In this document: in pieces, positions 1 through 8,650 of the stretch
Numbering within the stretch: the first letter of the stretch is position 1
How the letters are laid out: every line of letters begins with the position of its first letter
Source of the DNA: Erythrobacter litoralis
Lineage (GTDB): Bacteria > Pseudomonadota > Alphaproteobacteria > Sphingomonadales > Sphingomonadaceae
DNA length: 64,000 nucleotides
Assembly: GCF_029760855.1 (NCBI RefSeq)
Contig: NZ_SOSI01000005.1
Span: 62,001-126,000, forward strand
Reading direction: 5' to 3'
Notes under the pieces: model-generated
Database searches by the model: none
What the model saw: only the letters and a program-made list of their open reading frames with translations
Told to the model about the DNA's origin: nothing
Made by a program: the position numbers and the translations under genes

Positions 1-282
1 CTCGATGAAGGCACCGACCCGGACGAAGCGCGCGAGGAACTGGCCGAAGCCGTATCGCTGCTGGTCGAAAGGCCGGCACTCGAGGCCGCGCTCGCCCAAG
101 CGACAGCGCGGTTCGAGACCGATCCGGAGGGAGCGTTTGCAGAACAGCAGCGTTTACTCCGGAAGAAGCTCGAATTCGAAACGCGACTCGGCCAGATGGC
201 AAGCCGCAGGGCCGCAACGAAGGCCAGACAGAACAGCGCCGCGCAGGGGATTGGGCCTGCGGACGGCATGAACATGGATTGA
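1..282 (+). CDS. dnaG: DNA primase DnaG, C-terminal end (partial)
   Basis: The window opens inside a reading frame that runs from base 1 to a TGA at 280-282 and encodes about 93 residues. The segment is helical and charged ([30 protein letters not shown]) and ends in a short polar tail, as expected for the helicase-interacting end of primase. The call rests mainly on position: it ends 8 bases before rpoD, and dnaG-rpoD is a conserved alphaproteobacterial arrangement. The catalytic zinc and TOPRIM domains would lie upstream of the window, so the identification is probable rather than proven. Confidence 0.65.
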   Translation, partial: LDEGTDPDEAREELAEAVSLLVERPALEAALAQATARFETDPEGAFAEQQRLLRKKLEFETRLGQMASRRAATKARQNSAAQGIGPADGMNMD

Positions 283-290
283 TTGGGTTT

Positions 291-2306
291 ATGGCGACGA
301 AAACCAAGCCGAGCGAAAAGGACGATGCACCGCTCATCGACCTCAACGAGGCATCGATCAAGAAACTGATCACGAAGGCGAAGAAGAAGGGCTACGTCAC
401 CTATGACGAGCTCAACGAAGCGCTGCCGCAAGGCGAGATGAGTTCGGACCAGATCGAGGATATCCAGTCCGCTCTATCCGAAATGGGTGTCCAGATCGTC
501 GAGACCGACGAGGATGCGGAGCCCGAGGAAGAAGTCGAGGAAATCGCGCCTGCTGCCGATGCGGCCGAGAAGAAGGATGCGAAGAAGCCCGTCGCGGCAA
601 CTAAGAAGCTCGCGGCCGGCGAGCGGACGGACGATCCCGTTCGCATGTATCTGCGCGAAATGGGCGCGGTCGAACTGCTCAGCCGCGAAGGCGAAATCGC
701 CATCGCCAAGCGGATCGAGGCTGGCCGCGATATGATGATCATTGGTTTGTGCCAAAGCCCGATCACGTTCCACGCGATTATTCACTGGTCGGAAGCGCTG
801 AACTCCGAAGAGATGCAGCTGCGCGAGATCCTTGATCTCGATGCGATGCTGTCCAAGGAGCCGCCCGCCGATAAAATGACGGACGACGCGGAAGACGATG
901 ACGACGACGGCGAGATTTCGGAAGAAACAGCCGGTCCTTCAATTCGCGACGACGAGGACGACAGCGAGGAAACTTCGGAGGACGAAGACGACGAAGAAGG
1001 CTCCTCAAAGAGCAGTGACGATGATGAGGACGAGGACAACACCATGTCCCTCGCCCAGATGGAAGCCGCGCTGAAGCCCGACGCCATCGAACGCTTCGCC
1101 CGGATCACTGATCTGTTCGGCAAGTTCGAAAAGTTGCAGGCCGAGCGTGTCGATATCATGGGCCGCGGTGATGCCTTCCCGGCCGCCAAGGAAAAGAAGT
1201 ACGAGGCGCTAAGCGAACAGCTTACCGCCGAAGTGGAGAGCGTGCAGTTCCATGCGACCAAGATCGAATTTCTGGTCGACAACCTCTACGCCTTCAATCG
1301 CCGGCTGACCGCACTCGGTGGCCAGATGCTGCGCCTCGCCGAGCGGCACAAGGTGAAGCGGATCGACTTCCTCGATGCCTATATCGGTAACGAGCTCGAC
1401 GATAACTGGATGGGCGACCGTCCGAAAAAGGACAAGAAGTGGGCTGCCTTCGCCGAGAAGGAAGCCGACGCGATCGATCGTATCCGTACCGAGATTTCGG
1501 ATATCGCCAGCCAGACCGGTATGGCGCTGCCCGAATTCCGCCGGATCGTGAACATGGTGCAGAAGGGTGAGCGCGAGGCGCGTATCGCCAAGAAGGAAAT
1601 GGTCGAGGCGAACCTGCGGCTCGTCATTTCCATCGCTAAAAAGTACACCAATCGCGGTCTGCAATTCCTCGACCTCATTCAAGAAGGTAATATCGGCCTG
1701 ATGAAGGCGGTCGATAAGTTCGAATACCGCCGCGGTTACAAGTTCAGCACCTACGCAACCTGGTGGATCCGGCAAGCGATCACCCGTTCGATCGCGGACC
1801 AGGCGCGCACGATCCGTATCCCGGTCCACATGATCGAGACGATCAACAAGTTGGTGCGCTGCAGCCGCCAGTTCCTGCACGATCAGGGCCGAGAGCCGAC
1901 ACCCGAAGAGATGGCGGAAAAGCTTTCAATGCCACTCGAGAAAGTGCGCAAGGTGATGAAGATCGCCAAGGAACCGATCAGCCTCGAAACGCCGATCGGC
2001 GACGAGGAAGACAGCCACCTCGGCGACTTCATCGAGGACAAGAACGCGATCATTCCGGTGGATGCCGCAATTCAGGCGAACCTCAAGGAAACGGTCACCC
2101 GCGTTCTTGCCAGCCTCACGCCGCGCGAAGAGCGCGTGCTGCGGATGCGGTTCGGCATCGGCATGAACACCGATCATACGCTCGAGGAAGTCGGCCAGCA
2201 ATTCAGTGTGACCCGCGAACGTATCCGTCAGATTGAGGCCAAGGCACTACGCAAGCTTAAGCACCCCAGCCGCAGTCGGAAGATGCGCAGCTTTCTCGAT
2301 CAGTAG
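291..2306 (+). CDS. rpoD: RNA polymerase primary sigma factor RpoD (sigma-70)
   Basis: This 671-residue protein directs core RNA polymerase to housekeeping promoters. Region 1.1 spans about residues 14-72 and region 1.2 about 113-143 ([12 protein letters not shown]). Residues about 198-250 form a very acidic non-conserved insert with runs of Asp and Glu. Region 2 carries [20 protein letters not shown] and [13 protein letters not shown]. Region 4 ends the protein with a helix-turn-helix ([20 protein letters not shown]). I chose the ATG at 291 giving MATKTKPSE; a TTG at 279 in the same frame would add only MIGF and overlaps the upstream stop. Length is slightly above the E. coli 613 residues because of the acidic insert. 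Confidence 0.97.
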   Translation: MATKTKPSEKDDAPLIDLNEASIKKLITKAKKKGYVTYDELNEALPQGEMSSDQIEDIQSALSEMGVQIVETDEDAEPEEEVEEIAPAADAAEKKDAKKPVAATKKLAAGERTDDPVRMYLREMGAVELLSREGEIAIAKRIEAGRDMMIIGLCQSPITFHAIIHWSEALNSEEMQLREILDLDAMLSKEPPADKMTDDAEDDDDDGEISEETAGPSIRDDEDDSEETSEDEDDEEGSSKSSDDDEDEDNTMSLAQMEAALKPDAIERFARITDLFGKFEKLQAERVDIMGRGDAFPAAKEKKYEALSEQLTAEVESVQFHATKIEFLVDNLYAFNRRLTALGGQMLRLAERHKVKRIDFLDAYIGNELDDNWMGDRPKKDKKWAAFAEKEADAIDRIRTEISDIASQTGMALPEFRRIVNMVQKGEREARIAKKEMVEANLRLVISIAKKYTNRGLQFLDLIQEGNIGLMKAVDKFEYRRGYKFSTYATWWIRQAITRSIADQARTIRIPVHMIETINKLVRCSRQFLHDQGREPTPEEMAEKLSMPLEKVRKVMKIAKEPISLETPIGDEEDSHLGDFIEDKNAIIPVDAAIQANLKETVTRVLASLTPREERVLRMRFGIGMNTDHTLEEVGQQFSVTRERIRQIEAKALRKLKHPSRSRKMRSFLDQ

Positions 2307-2309
2307 AGG

Positions 2310-2385
2310 GGCTGCGACGTTTAGACTTCGCAAGTGCGAAAACAAGCGGCCTCTGGATAAGGTCTGCGGTTAGATTGTCGCAGCC
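2310..2385 (+). other. Candidate structured RNA element after rpoD
   Basis: A perfect 9-base inverted repeat, GGCTGCGAC (2310-2318) and GTCGCAGCC (2377-2385), encloses two smaller possible stems: TTCGC/GCGAA (2327-2331, 2336-2340, loop AAGT) and GGCCT/AGGTC (2348-2352, 2360-2364). The set can fold as a three-way junction. No U-tract follows, so it is not a textbook intrinsic terminator. It could be a 3'-end structure of the rpoD transcript or part of a long rhodopsin leader. This is pairing seen by eye; no covariation is available. Confidence 0.35.
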
Positions 2386-2473
2386 AACAATGCTAATTCC
2401 CACTCCTATGCTGTTGTCCTCGCCTCTCAATTTGAGATTAAACGGCGTACATCCATAACTATTCGTCGAAGAT

Positions 2474-2519
2474 GTTCCTTGAGATTTATGCAACATTTAA
2501 TGATTTTGTTGCAAGGAAC
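2474..2519. promoter_or_regulatory. Long inverted repeat upstream of the rhodopsin gene
   Basis: GTTCCTT (2474-2480) and GCAAC (2490-2494) pair with the contiguous GTTGC-AAGGAAC (2508-2519), making 12 base pairs with a 9-base bulge on the left arm and a 13-base A/T-rich loop. It sits 54 bases before the rhodopsin start. It may be an operator or an mRNA leader hairpin; the sequence alone does not decide. The surroundings are A/T rich, unlike neighbouring coding DNA. Confidence 0.4.
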
Positions 2520-2573
2520 GCAATCGCTTTAATCGATTTCTGTAATCGGGACGGTTATAGAAAGGTTTAAAGT

Positions 2574-3287
2574 ATGGACGCAGTAACACTCCCCCTTCTG
2601 ATTGGGTTCGCAATCATGTCACTAGGGTCGCTCGCAATCTACGCGCATGGCGACAAACGTAACGAATTTTTACATCACACGCAGTTCCATTCGGTAGTAC
2701 CATTTATAGCCGCCACCGCCTATCTCGCGATGACCTTGGGTATCGGTCGTCTCGAAATGGGCGATGGCGAGACGCTGTTCCTCGCCCGATACTTCGATTG
2801 GGTAATCACTACTCCGATATTGTTGACCGGTTTGATCGTCGCGGGTCTGCATGAGCATCCGCGGCACTCGACCCACATCCTTCCAGCGATCGTGCTCGAT
2901 GCCTTGATGATTGTAACGGGGCTTCTGGCTGCCATTTCGACGAACGAGGCGGAGAAGTGGATCTGGTTCGGATGGTCGTGCGTCGCCTTCCTAGGCGTGA
3001 TCTACCTGCTGCTTGGTCCGGTGATGAAAGCGACGAAAGAGCTCGGCGGGAAGATGGCGGATGTCTACAAGGCCAATCTGACATTCCTGCTCGTGGTCTG
3101 GCTGATCTACCCGGTCGAATGGTTCCTCGGTCCCCAGGGCATCGGTGCGTTCAACACGGCGGGTGATGCCTGGGCGATCCTCGTCCTCGATGTAACTGCT
3201 AAGGTCATTTATGGCTTCGTCGCAACAGCACGGTTCAAGAAGCTTTCGCTTGCCGATGCCGAACGTCGGGAATTGCCCAAGGCCTAG
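2574..3287 (+). CDS. Bacteriorhodopsin-type microbial rhodopsin with DTG motif
   Basis: This 237-residue protein has seven hydrophobic helices and is predicted to be a light-driven proton pump in the inner membrane. Helix C reads RYFDWVITTPILLTG: Arg72, Asp75 (counterion/acceptor) and Thr79 match bacteriorhodopsin R82, D85 and T89, while Gly86 replaces the proton donor D96. Helix G has Asp206 and the retinal Schiff-base Lys210 (LDVTAK). Of the proton-release pair, E194 aligns with Gln188 and E204 with Asp198; an extra Glu182 lies in YPVEW. Phe132 occupies the W138 position, where carotenoid-binding pumps have Gly, so no antenna is expected. A ribosome site AAAGG lies at 2561-2565. No blh or carotenoid gene is adjacent, and a terminator follows, so it is probably transcribed alone. 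Pumping is inferred from family knowledge. Confidence 0.93.
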   Translation: MDAVTLPLLIGFAIMSLGSLAIYAHGDKRNEFLHHTQFHSVVPFIAATAYLAMTLGIGRLEMGDGETLFLARYFDWVITTPILLTGLIVAGLHEHPRHSTHILPAIVLDALMIVTGLLAAISTNEAEKWIWFGWSCVAFLGVIYLLLGPVMKATKELGGKMADVYKANLTFLLVVWLIYPVEWFLGPQGIGAFNTAGDAWAILVLDVTAKVIYGFVATARFKKLSLADAERRELPKA

Positions 3288-3312
3288 TTTACATTCCTGT
3301 CCAAACACGATG

Positions 3313-3342
3313 ACGGCCCGCTGGCAATCGGCGGGCCGTTTC
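3313..3342 (+). terminator. Intrinsic terminator after the rhodopsin gene
   Basis: A perfect 9-bp stem ACGGCCCGC (3313-3321) / GCGGGCCGT (3331-3339) with a 9-base loop is followed by a short T run. The T run is weak, but the position between the rhodopsin stop and rpiB fits. Confidence 0.6.
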
Positions 3343-3356
3343 ACTATGTGCGCCCC

Positions 3357-3794
3357 ATGCGTATCGCCATAGCTTCCGACCATGCCGCGCTGACCCTGAA
3401 GGCCGAACTGCGCGAGTGGCTGATCGAACAGGGGCACGAAGTTGCCGATCTCGGTCCCGACAGCGGCGATAGCGTCGATTATCCCGATTTTGGATATAAA
3501 CTCGCCGGCGTCGTCGCCGATGGAACGGCGGAGCGGGGCATCGCTCTGTGCGGCAGCGGGATCGGTATTTCGATGAGCGTTAACCGCAATCCGGCGGTGC
3601 GCTGTGCCCTCGTGTCCGAACCGCTCTCCGCCGCCCTCGCCCGCGAACACAACGATGCGAATTGCATCGCGATGGGTGCCCGTCTCACAGGAGCCGATAT
3701 GGCCAAGGCTTGCGTCTCCGCATTTCTCGAAACCGAATTCGCCGGCGGCCGGCACCAGCGCCGCGTCGACAAACTCTCCAACCCGGAGCTTTAA
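3357..3794 (+). CDS. rpiB: Ribose-5-phosphate isomerase B
   Basis: This 145-residue RpiB/LacAB-family enzyme interconverts ribose-5-phosphate and ribulose-5-phosphate in the pentose phosphate pathway. It begins [10 protein letters not shown], with the conserved Asp8-His9, and has the active-site Cys65 in ALCGSGIG. The later EHNDAN and MGARLTG stretches also fit the family. I chose the ATG at 3357 because the alternative at 3348 only adds MRP before the first beta strand. The stop lies 4 bases before glyA, so the two are probably cotranscribed. Confidence 0.93.
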   Translation: MRIAIASDHAALTLKAELREWLIEQGHEVADLGPDSGDSVDYPDFGYKLAGVVADGTAERGIALCGSGIGISMSVNRNPAVRCALVSEPLSAALAREHNDANCIAMGARLTGADMAKACVSAFLETEFAGGRHQRRVDKLSNPEL

Positions 3795-3798
3795 GATC

Positions 3799-5115
3799 AT
3801 GGCTACCCAGGCAGCACAAGAGACCCAGCGCGACCCGATGGACCGGTTTTGGCACGATACGCTGGAGCAGGCGGACCCGCAGATTCACGCCGCCATCCGC
3901 AACGAACTCGCCCGCCAGCAAGACAAGATTGAGCTGATTGCGAGCGAAAACATCGCTTCGTCCGCCGTCTTGGAAGCCTGCGGATCGGTCTTCACCAATA
4001 AATATGCCGAGGGCTATCCGGGAAAGCGCTATTACGGCGGGTGCGATTATGCCGACGTGGTCGAGACGCTGGCAATAGAGCGCGCGAAGGAATTGTTCGG
4101 CTGCAATTTCGCCAATGTGCAGCCCAATAGCGGCAGCCAGATGAACCAGGCGGTGTTCCTCGCGCTGCTTCAGCCTGGCGACACGTTCATGGGGCTGGAC
4201 CTCAATTCGGGCGGGCACCTGACTCACGGCAGTCCCGTCAATATGAGCGGCAAGTGGTTTAATCCGGTCAGCTACGGCGTGCGCCGCGAGGACGAGCTGA
4301 TCGACATGGACGCCGTCATGGCGACCGCGAAAGAGTACAAGCCCAAACTCATCATCGCCGGAGGAACGGCCTATTCGCGCACTTGGGACTGGGAAGCGTT
4401 CCGCCGCGTCGCAGACGAAGTCGGCGCGATCCTGCTGGTCGATATGAGCCACATTTCAGGCCTCGTTGCGGGCGGTGCGCACCCCTCGCCCTTCCCGCAC
4501 GCCGACATCGTCACCACGACGACTCACAAGAGCCTGCGCGGTCCGCGCTCGGGCATCATCCTGTGGAACGACGAGAAATACTCGAAGCCGATCAACATGG
4601 CGGTCTTCCCCGGCATGCAGGGCGGCCCGCTCATGCATATCGTCGCCGCCAAGGCGGTGGCGTTCGGTGAAGCGTTGCGCCCCGATTTCAAGGGCTACGC
4701 GCACCGCGTAGTCGAGAATGCGCGCGCACTCGCCAAGGGCATCGAGGCGAACGGATTGCGCATCGTATCCGGCGGGACGGACAACCATTCGATGCTGGTC
4801 GACCTTACTGCGAAAGACGTGACCGGCAAGGCCGCCGAAGCCGGGCTCGACCGGGCATGGCTCACCTGCAACAAGAACGGCATCCCCTACGATACGCGCA
4901 GCCCCTTCGTGACCAGTGGCATTCGCCTCGGCACGCCGGCGGGTACAACGCGCGGTTTCGGTCCGGCGGAATTCGAGACGATTGGCGCGCTGATCTGCGA
5001 AGTTGTCGATGGCCTTTCGCGCGAAGGCGCAGATGGCGATGCGTCCGTTGAAGAGAACGTGCGCGCCCGCGTCGGAGAATTGTGTGCGAAATTCCCGGTT
5101 TATCCGGGGCGCTGA
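3799..5115 (+). CDS. glyA: Serine hydroxymethyltransferase
   Basis: This 438-residue PLP enzyme converts serine and tetrahydrofolate to glycine and 5,10-methylene-tetrahydrofolate in the cytoplasm. The PLP lysine is Lys244 in [14 protein letters not shown]. The substrate-binding stretch LIASENIAS and the [13 protein letters not shown] motif are intact. The start giving MATQAAQE lies 4 bases after the rpiB stop; longer upstream extension would overlap rpiB coding DNA. It is the second gene of a tight cluster that continues to trmJ. Confidence 0.97.
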   Translation: MATQAAQETQRDPMDRFWHDTLEQADPQIHAAIRNELARQQDKIELIASENIASSAVLEACGSVFTNKYAEGYPGKRYYGGCDYADVVETLAIERAKELFGCNFANVQPNSGSQMNQAVFLALLQPGDTFMGLDLNSGGHLTHGSPVNMSGKWFNPVSYGVRREDELIDMDAVMATAKEYKPKLIIAGGTAYSRTWDWEAFRRVADEVGAILLVDMSHISGLVAGGAHPSPFPHADIVTTTTHKSLRGPRSGIILWNDEKYSKPINMAVFPGMQGGPLMHIVAAKAVAFGEALRPDFKGYAHRVVENARALAKGIEANGLRIVSGGTDNHSMLVDLTAKDVTGKAAEAGLDRAWLTCNKNGIPYDTRSPFVTSGIRLGTPAGTTRGFGPAEFETIGALICEVVDGLSREGADGDASVEENVRARVGELCAKFPVYPGR

Positions 5116-5126
5116 GGAGAGCAGAC

Positions 5127-5360
5127 ATGGATGAATACGATCCTCGCCGGAACCGCCATCAGGACCATGATCTCTGGCCCGACGCGAAGAAGGAAGTGCA
5201 GGGAATGGCGAAGGGCGGTCTCGATCACCCGTCGACCAAACCTGTCCTGACGGGTGCCGCTGTGGGTGCGGTGATCGGCGGCGTGCTGCCGGTCGTCACC
5301 TGGCCTCTCGGTCTGGCTGCCGGTGCGGGCTACATGCTGTACAAGCGCCTGCGCCCGTAG
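5127..5360 (+). CDS. Small protein with a glycine-rich hydrophobic segment
   Basis: This 77-residue protein is not recognised. Its N-terminal half is hydrophilic and charged (MDEYDPRRNRHQDHD). Its C-terminal half, about residues 38-70, is a glycine/alanine-rich stretch resembling a hydrophobic hairpin (GAAVGAVIGGVLP, AAGAGYMLYK). A good ribosome site GAGGAGA lies 7 bases before ATG 5127. The stop directly abuts the nrdR start, so it is part of the glyA-nrdR operon. A small inner-membrane protein is likely; function is unknown. Confidence 0.75.
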   Translation: MDEYDPRRNRHQDHDLWPDAKKEVQGMAKGGLDHPSTKPVLTGAAVGAVIGGVLPVVTWPLGLAAGAGYMLYKRLRP

Positions 5361-5831
5361 ATGCGCTGCCCCTTCTGCGCGCATGACGACAGCCAGGTAA
5401 AGGACAGCCGCCCGGCGGAGGATCATGCTTCCATCCGTCGGCGTCGTCAGTGCTCGCGATGCGGGGCGCGTTTCACCACCTTCGAGCGCGTGCAGTTACG
5501 CGAAGTCACCGTCGTCAAAAGCGGTGAGCGACGCCAGCCTTTCGACCGCGACAAGCTGGAACAGTCGATCGCCCTGGCCTGCCGTAAGCGGGACATTGCA
5601 CAGGACCGGATCGACCAGCTCGTCAGCGGCATCCAGCGTCAGGTCGAAACTGCCGGCGACAGTGAAATCGCCTCCAGCCGCATTGGCGAACTGGTAATGG
5701 ACGGCCTGCGGCAGTTGGATACGGTCGCCTATATCCGCTTCGCCAGCGTTTATCGCGACTTCAGCGAGGCACGTGATTTCGAGGAATTCGCCAGCACCGT
5801 GCAGGACGCGGCCGCAAACGAGCGGGGCTGA
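5361..5831 (+). CDS. nrdR: Transcriptional repressor NrdR
   Basis: NrdR represses ribonucleotide reductase genes in response to ATP/dATP. The 156-residue length is typical. The N-terminal zinc ribbon uses Cys3, Cys6, Cys31 and Cys34 (MRCPFC, CSRCG). The ATP-cone follows from about residue 48 ([16 protein letters not shown]). The ATG at 5361 starts immediately after the upstream stop, and the stop at 5831 lies one base before trmJ, showing a tightly packed operon. Confidence 0.96.
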   Translation: MRCPFCAHDDSQVKDSRPAEDHASIRRRRQCSRCGARFTTFERVQLREVTVVKSGERRQPFDRDKLEQSIALACRKRDIAQDRIDQLVSGIQRQVETAGDSEIASSRIGELVMDGLRQLDTVAYIRFASVYRDFSEARDFEEFASTVQDAAANERG

Positions 5832-5832
5832 T

Positions 5833-6549
5833 ATGAGCGACCCGGCAATCGTCCTGATCCGCCCCCAGCTTGGCGAGAATATCGGTAAAGCCGCCCGGGC
5901 CATGCTTAACTTTGGGCTGACCGATTTGCGCTTGGTCGAGCCTCGCGACGGGTGGCCGAACCCGTCCGCCGGTCCTGCTGCAGCCGGGGCTGACATCGTG
6001 CTGGAGAAAGCGCAGGTTTTCGGGACCACTGCCGAGGCGGTCGCCGATTGCGCACATGTCTATGCGACCACCGTGCGCAAACGTGGGGTCACCAAGCCGG
6101 TCCACACACCGGAAGAGGCGACGCGAGAGATGAGGGATGCGAAGGGACGTAGCGCAATCCTGTTCGGACCGGAGCGCTCCGGCCTAGAAACCGAAGATGT
6201 CGCTCTTGCCCGCGCAATCATCACCGTGCCGATCAATCCCGAATTCGGTTCACTGAACCTCGCACAGGCCGTGATCCTGTGCGCCTACGAATGGTCGAAG
6301 ACGGATCCGACACTGGTCCAGCCGACGCTGGAAGAGCAATTGCCCCCCGCTCCGCAGGAGGAACTCGAAGGCCTGATCGCCCATCTCGAAGCGATGCTCG
6401 AACCGAAGGGGTATTTTTTGCCCGCAGCACGCGCCGACTCGACACGCCGCACCCTTCGGGGGTTGCTGACTAAGCCGAGGTGGAACCACCTCGAGGTCCG
6501 CACTCTGCGTGGTGTTCTGTCCAGCCTTGAGCGGAAGGCTAGGACCTGA
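5833..6549 (+). CDS. trmJ: TrmJ-type tRNA 2'-O-methyltransferase (SPOUT family)
   Basis: This 238-residue SPOUT/TrmH-family protein most resembles TrmJ, which methylates the ribose at position 32 in the tRNA anticodon loop. Visible motifs are RPQLGENIGKAARAM near the start, FGPERSGLE in the middle and NPEFGSLNLAQAV, which forms the SAM-binding knot. A C-terminal extension of about 75 residues is typical of TrmJ dimers. The ATG at 5833 is one base after the nrdR stop. Its last 11 bases overlap the convergent chorismate mutase gene. The exact RNA target is inferred from family similarity. Confidence 0.85.
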   Translation: MSDPAIVLIRPQLGENIGKAARAMLNFGLTDLRLVEPRDGWPNPSAGPAAAGADIVLEKAQVFGTTAEAVADCAHVYATTVRKRGVTKPVHTPEEATREMRDAKGRSAILFGPERSGLETEDVALARAIITVPINPEFGSLNLAQAVILCAYEWSKTDPTLVQPTLEEQLPPAPQEELEGLIAHLEAMLEPKGYFLPAARADSTRRTLRGLLTKPRWNHLEVRTLRGVLSSLERKART

Positions 6550-6850
6550 TTCGCTCCCACTCGACCAACTCGTAAGCGATCGAGGTTTCGACAAGGCTCT
6601 CCCACAGTTCTACGATCCGTTCGCCCGGCAAGCCTCGCGCGTCTGCATCCGCCCGGGCATTCGCGATCACCTCTGCCTTGCGCTCCTTGTCGCGCACGGC
6701 GTTGCGATCAGTCTTGATGCGGGCGGCGGCGCGCATGTAGCCGAAGCGCCGGTCGAGCAGCGCGATCAATTCGCGGTCGGTGGCATCGACGCCGTGGCGC
6801 ACATCGGCCATCGTTTGACACATATCGGGCAGCAGGTAATCGTCGCTCAT
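6539..6850 (-). CDS. AroQ-class chorismate mutase, PchB-like
   Basis: This 103-residue all-helical protein is predicted to convert chorismate to prephenate. It aligns with PchB, the Pseudomonas isochorismate pyruvate-lyase, through ADVRHGVDATDR and DRRFGYMRAAARIK. Arg18, Arg35 and Lys46 match PchB Arg14, Arg31 and Lys42. The position of PchB Gln90 is Glu94 (SIAYE), as in yeast chorismate mutase. No pch or isochorismate synthase gene is nearby, so a housekeeping mutase in Phe/Tyr synthesis is more likely than salicylate formation. The chosen start gives MSDDYLLPD; an extension to 6898 is possible but less family-like. It is divergent from trpB and convergent with trmJ. Confidence 0.85.
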   Translation of the reverse strand: MSDDYLLPDMCQTMADVRHGVDATDRELIALLDRRFGYMRAAARIKTDRNAVRDKERKAEVIANARADADARGLPGERIVELWESLVETSIAYELVEWERIRS

Positions 6851-6942
6851 GACGCGGGCGCTTGCCCAAGCGACCCGCGCTTGTCGAGGCCAAAGCATTC
6901 CCGCTCTCGACAGCGCGGCCCGGTATCGTCATGGAACGGCGC

Positions 6943-8157
6943 ATGGCGAGCCAACCCAACACCTATCGCAACCAGCCCGACGAACGCGGCCATTTCGGCG
7001 ATTATGGCGGACGCTATGTCGCCGAGACGCTCATGCCGCTGGTCCTCGATCTCGAGCGGGAATACCGGAAGGCGCAGGCCGATCCGGAGTTCAAGCGCGA
7101 GTTCGACGACCTGCTCGAACATTATGTGGGCCGCCCTTCCCCGCTTTATTTCGCAGAACGGCTGACCGAAGCGGTCGGCGGGGCGCAGATCTGGTTCAAG
7201 CGCGACGAGCTTAACCACACCGGCGCGCACAAGATCAACAATTGCATCGGGCAGATCCTGCTCGCGATCCGCATGGGCAAGACGCGCATCATCGCGGAAA
7301 CCGGCGCGGGCCAGCACGGCGTCGCCACCGCCACCGTCTGCGCGCGCTTCGGCCTGCCTTGTGTGATCTATATGGGCGCAACCGACGTGGCGCGGCAGCA
7401 GCCCAACGTATTCCGCATGAAGCTGCTCGGAGCGGAGGTGGTGCCCGTAACCAGCGGGCGCGCCACGCTAAAGGATGCGATGAACGAGGGGCTGCGCGAC
7501 TGGGTCGCGAATGTGCACGACACCTTCTACATCATCGGCACCGCTGCCGGCCCGCATCCCTATCCGGAACTCGTCCGCGATTTTCAGAGCGTGATAGGCA
7601 AGGAAGCGCGCGTGCAGATGCAGGATCGCATCGGCCGCCTGCCCGATCTGCTGGTGGCGGCCATCGGTGGCGGTTCCAACGCGCTCGGCCTGTTCCACCC
7701 CTTCCTCGACGATCCGGACGTAAAGATGCTCGGTGTCGAAGCGGCAGGACACGGCCTCGACGGCAGCGAACACGCTGCCAGTCTGCTGGGCGGGTTTCCC
7801 GGCGTGCTCCATGGTAACCGGACCTATCTGCTACAGGACGAGGACGGCCAGATCACCGAAGGCCATTCGATCAGCGCCGGCCTCGATTATCCCGGCATCG
7901 GCCCCGAACACGCCTGGCTGAAAGACACCGGTCGGGTCGAATACACGGCGGTGACGGACGAGGAGGCGCTGGAGGCGTTTCAGCTTCTTTGCCGCACCGA
8001 GGGCATCATCCCCGCCCTCGAGCCGAGTCACGCCATCGCGGCAGTCGCCAAGCGTGCGAAAGAGATGCCGAAGGACAGTATTATCCTCGCGAATTTATGT
8101 GGACGCGGGGACAAGGACATCTTCACCGTGGCCGAAAGGCTTGGAGTGGAGATGTGA
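6943..8157 (+). CDS. trpB: Tryptophan synthase beta subunit
   Basis: This 404-residue PLP enzyme condenses indole with serine. The PLP lysine is Lys97 in HTGAHKINN, and the family signatures [20 protein letters not shown] and GGGSNALG are intact. ATG 6943 (MASQPNTYR) is taken as the start; ATG 6931 would add four residues. trpF usually precedes trpB in related genomes, but here the upstream neighbour is the divergent chorismate mutase and no trpF is seen in the window. The stop overlaps a GTG start of a small ORF by 4 bases. Confidence 0.96.
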   Translation: MASQPNTYRNQPDERGHFGDYGGRYVAETLMPLVLDLEREYRKAQADPEFKREFDDLLEHYVGRPSPLYFAERLTEAVGGAQIWFKRDELNHTGAHKINNCIGQILLAIRMGKTRIIAETGAGQHGVATATVCARFGLPCVIYMGATDVARQQPNVFRMKLLGAEVVPVTSGRATLKDAMNEGLRDWVANVHDTFYIIGTAAGPHPYPELVRDFQSVIGKEARVQMQDRIGRLPDLLVAAIGGGSNALGLFHPFLDDPDVKMLGVEAAGHGLDGSEHAASLLGGFPGVLHGNRTYLLQDEDGQITEGHSISAGLDYPGIGPEHAWLKDTGRVEYTAVTDEEALEAFQLLCRTEGIIPALEPSHAIAAVAKRAKEMPKDSIILANLCGRGDKDIFTVAERLGVEM

Positions 8158-8354
8158 TTTTCCACATCACTCAAAGCAAAACGCGGTATACGCTGCTGAT
8201 GATTATGGGCTTTGGAATCGTTTGGCTCGGCGACCTGTTGATGGGTTCAAATGATATCCGCGATAATGGCTTACTGCTACTGCTTGGGATGACCTTCGGT
8301 TTTGCTCTGACTGAGTTGTGGTCGCAACATCGCTTGAGAACGAAGGAGCCGTAA
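8154..8354 (+). CDS. Small two-helix membrane protein, GTG start, unknown
   Basis: This 66-residue frame opens with GTG 8154 overlapping the trpB stop (GTGA), behind GGAG about 9 bases upstream. Two hydrophobic segments are visible, about residues 13-33 and 44-60 ([20 protein letters not shown], then [16 protein letters not shown]), ending in a basic tail. Its base composition is clearly lower in GC than trpB. The stop overlaps the next ATG. Start choice and function are uncertain; it could instead begin at an internal ATG near 8202. Confidence 0.5.
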   Translation: MIFHITQSKTRYTLLMIMGFGIVWLGDLLMGSNDIRDNGLLLLLGMTFGFALTELWSQHRLRTKEP

Positions 8355-8650
8355 TGCTGAAGCGCCTTGCATACGGATTTGCAGCCCTTTTCTTCCTTCT
8401 CGGCATTATGGCCGCACTTTTCGACATGCGAAGCTTAGGGATGATGATAGCAGTCCTGACTTCATTGCTTCTCGCAGCCATACTTTTCACAATCTGTGCC
8501 GTCGTCGATATCCGACGCGGAGACTTGATGCTACGGCCCGCTAAGGCCGCTAAATATGCTGTGATCATTTTTCTCGTTTATCTCGGCTTGAGAGCGTTTC
8601 TACGATTCGTATTTTTGATCCCGAGGTCGAATGGACGTATGAAATATTAG
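8354..8650 (+). CDS. Small three-helix membrane protein, unknown
   Basis: This 98-residue frame starts at ATG 8354, which shares a base with the preceding TAA, and has GAAGGAG 6 bases upstream. Three hydrophobic helices are visible: residues about 7-24 (GFAALFFLLGIMAALF), 29-52 and 66-85 (YAVIIFLVYLGLRAFLRF). It is low in GC compared with trpB and trpA. The coupling to the preceding small ORF suggests a functional pair. No family is recognised, and the end may be altered, since coding-like sequence continues out of frame beyond 8620. Confidence 0.5.
   Translation: MLKRLAYGFAALFFLLGIMAALFDMRSLGMMIAVLTSLLLAAILFTICAVVDIRRGDLMLRPAKAAKYAVIIFLVYLGLRAFLRFVFLIPRSNGRMKY

Noticed and set aside
2515-2540. 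GGAAC at 2515 as the -35 of an EcfG promoter for the rhodopsin gene
   Set aside because: No CGTT-like -10 occurs at 16-17 bases. The nearest CGAT is at 14 bases, so this is not counted as a promoter.
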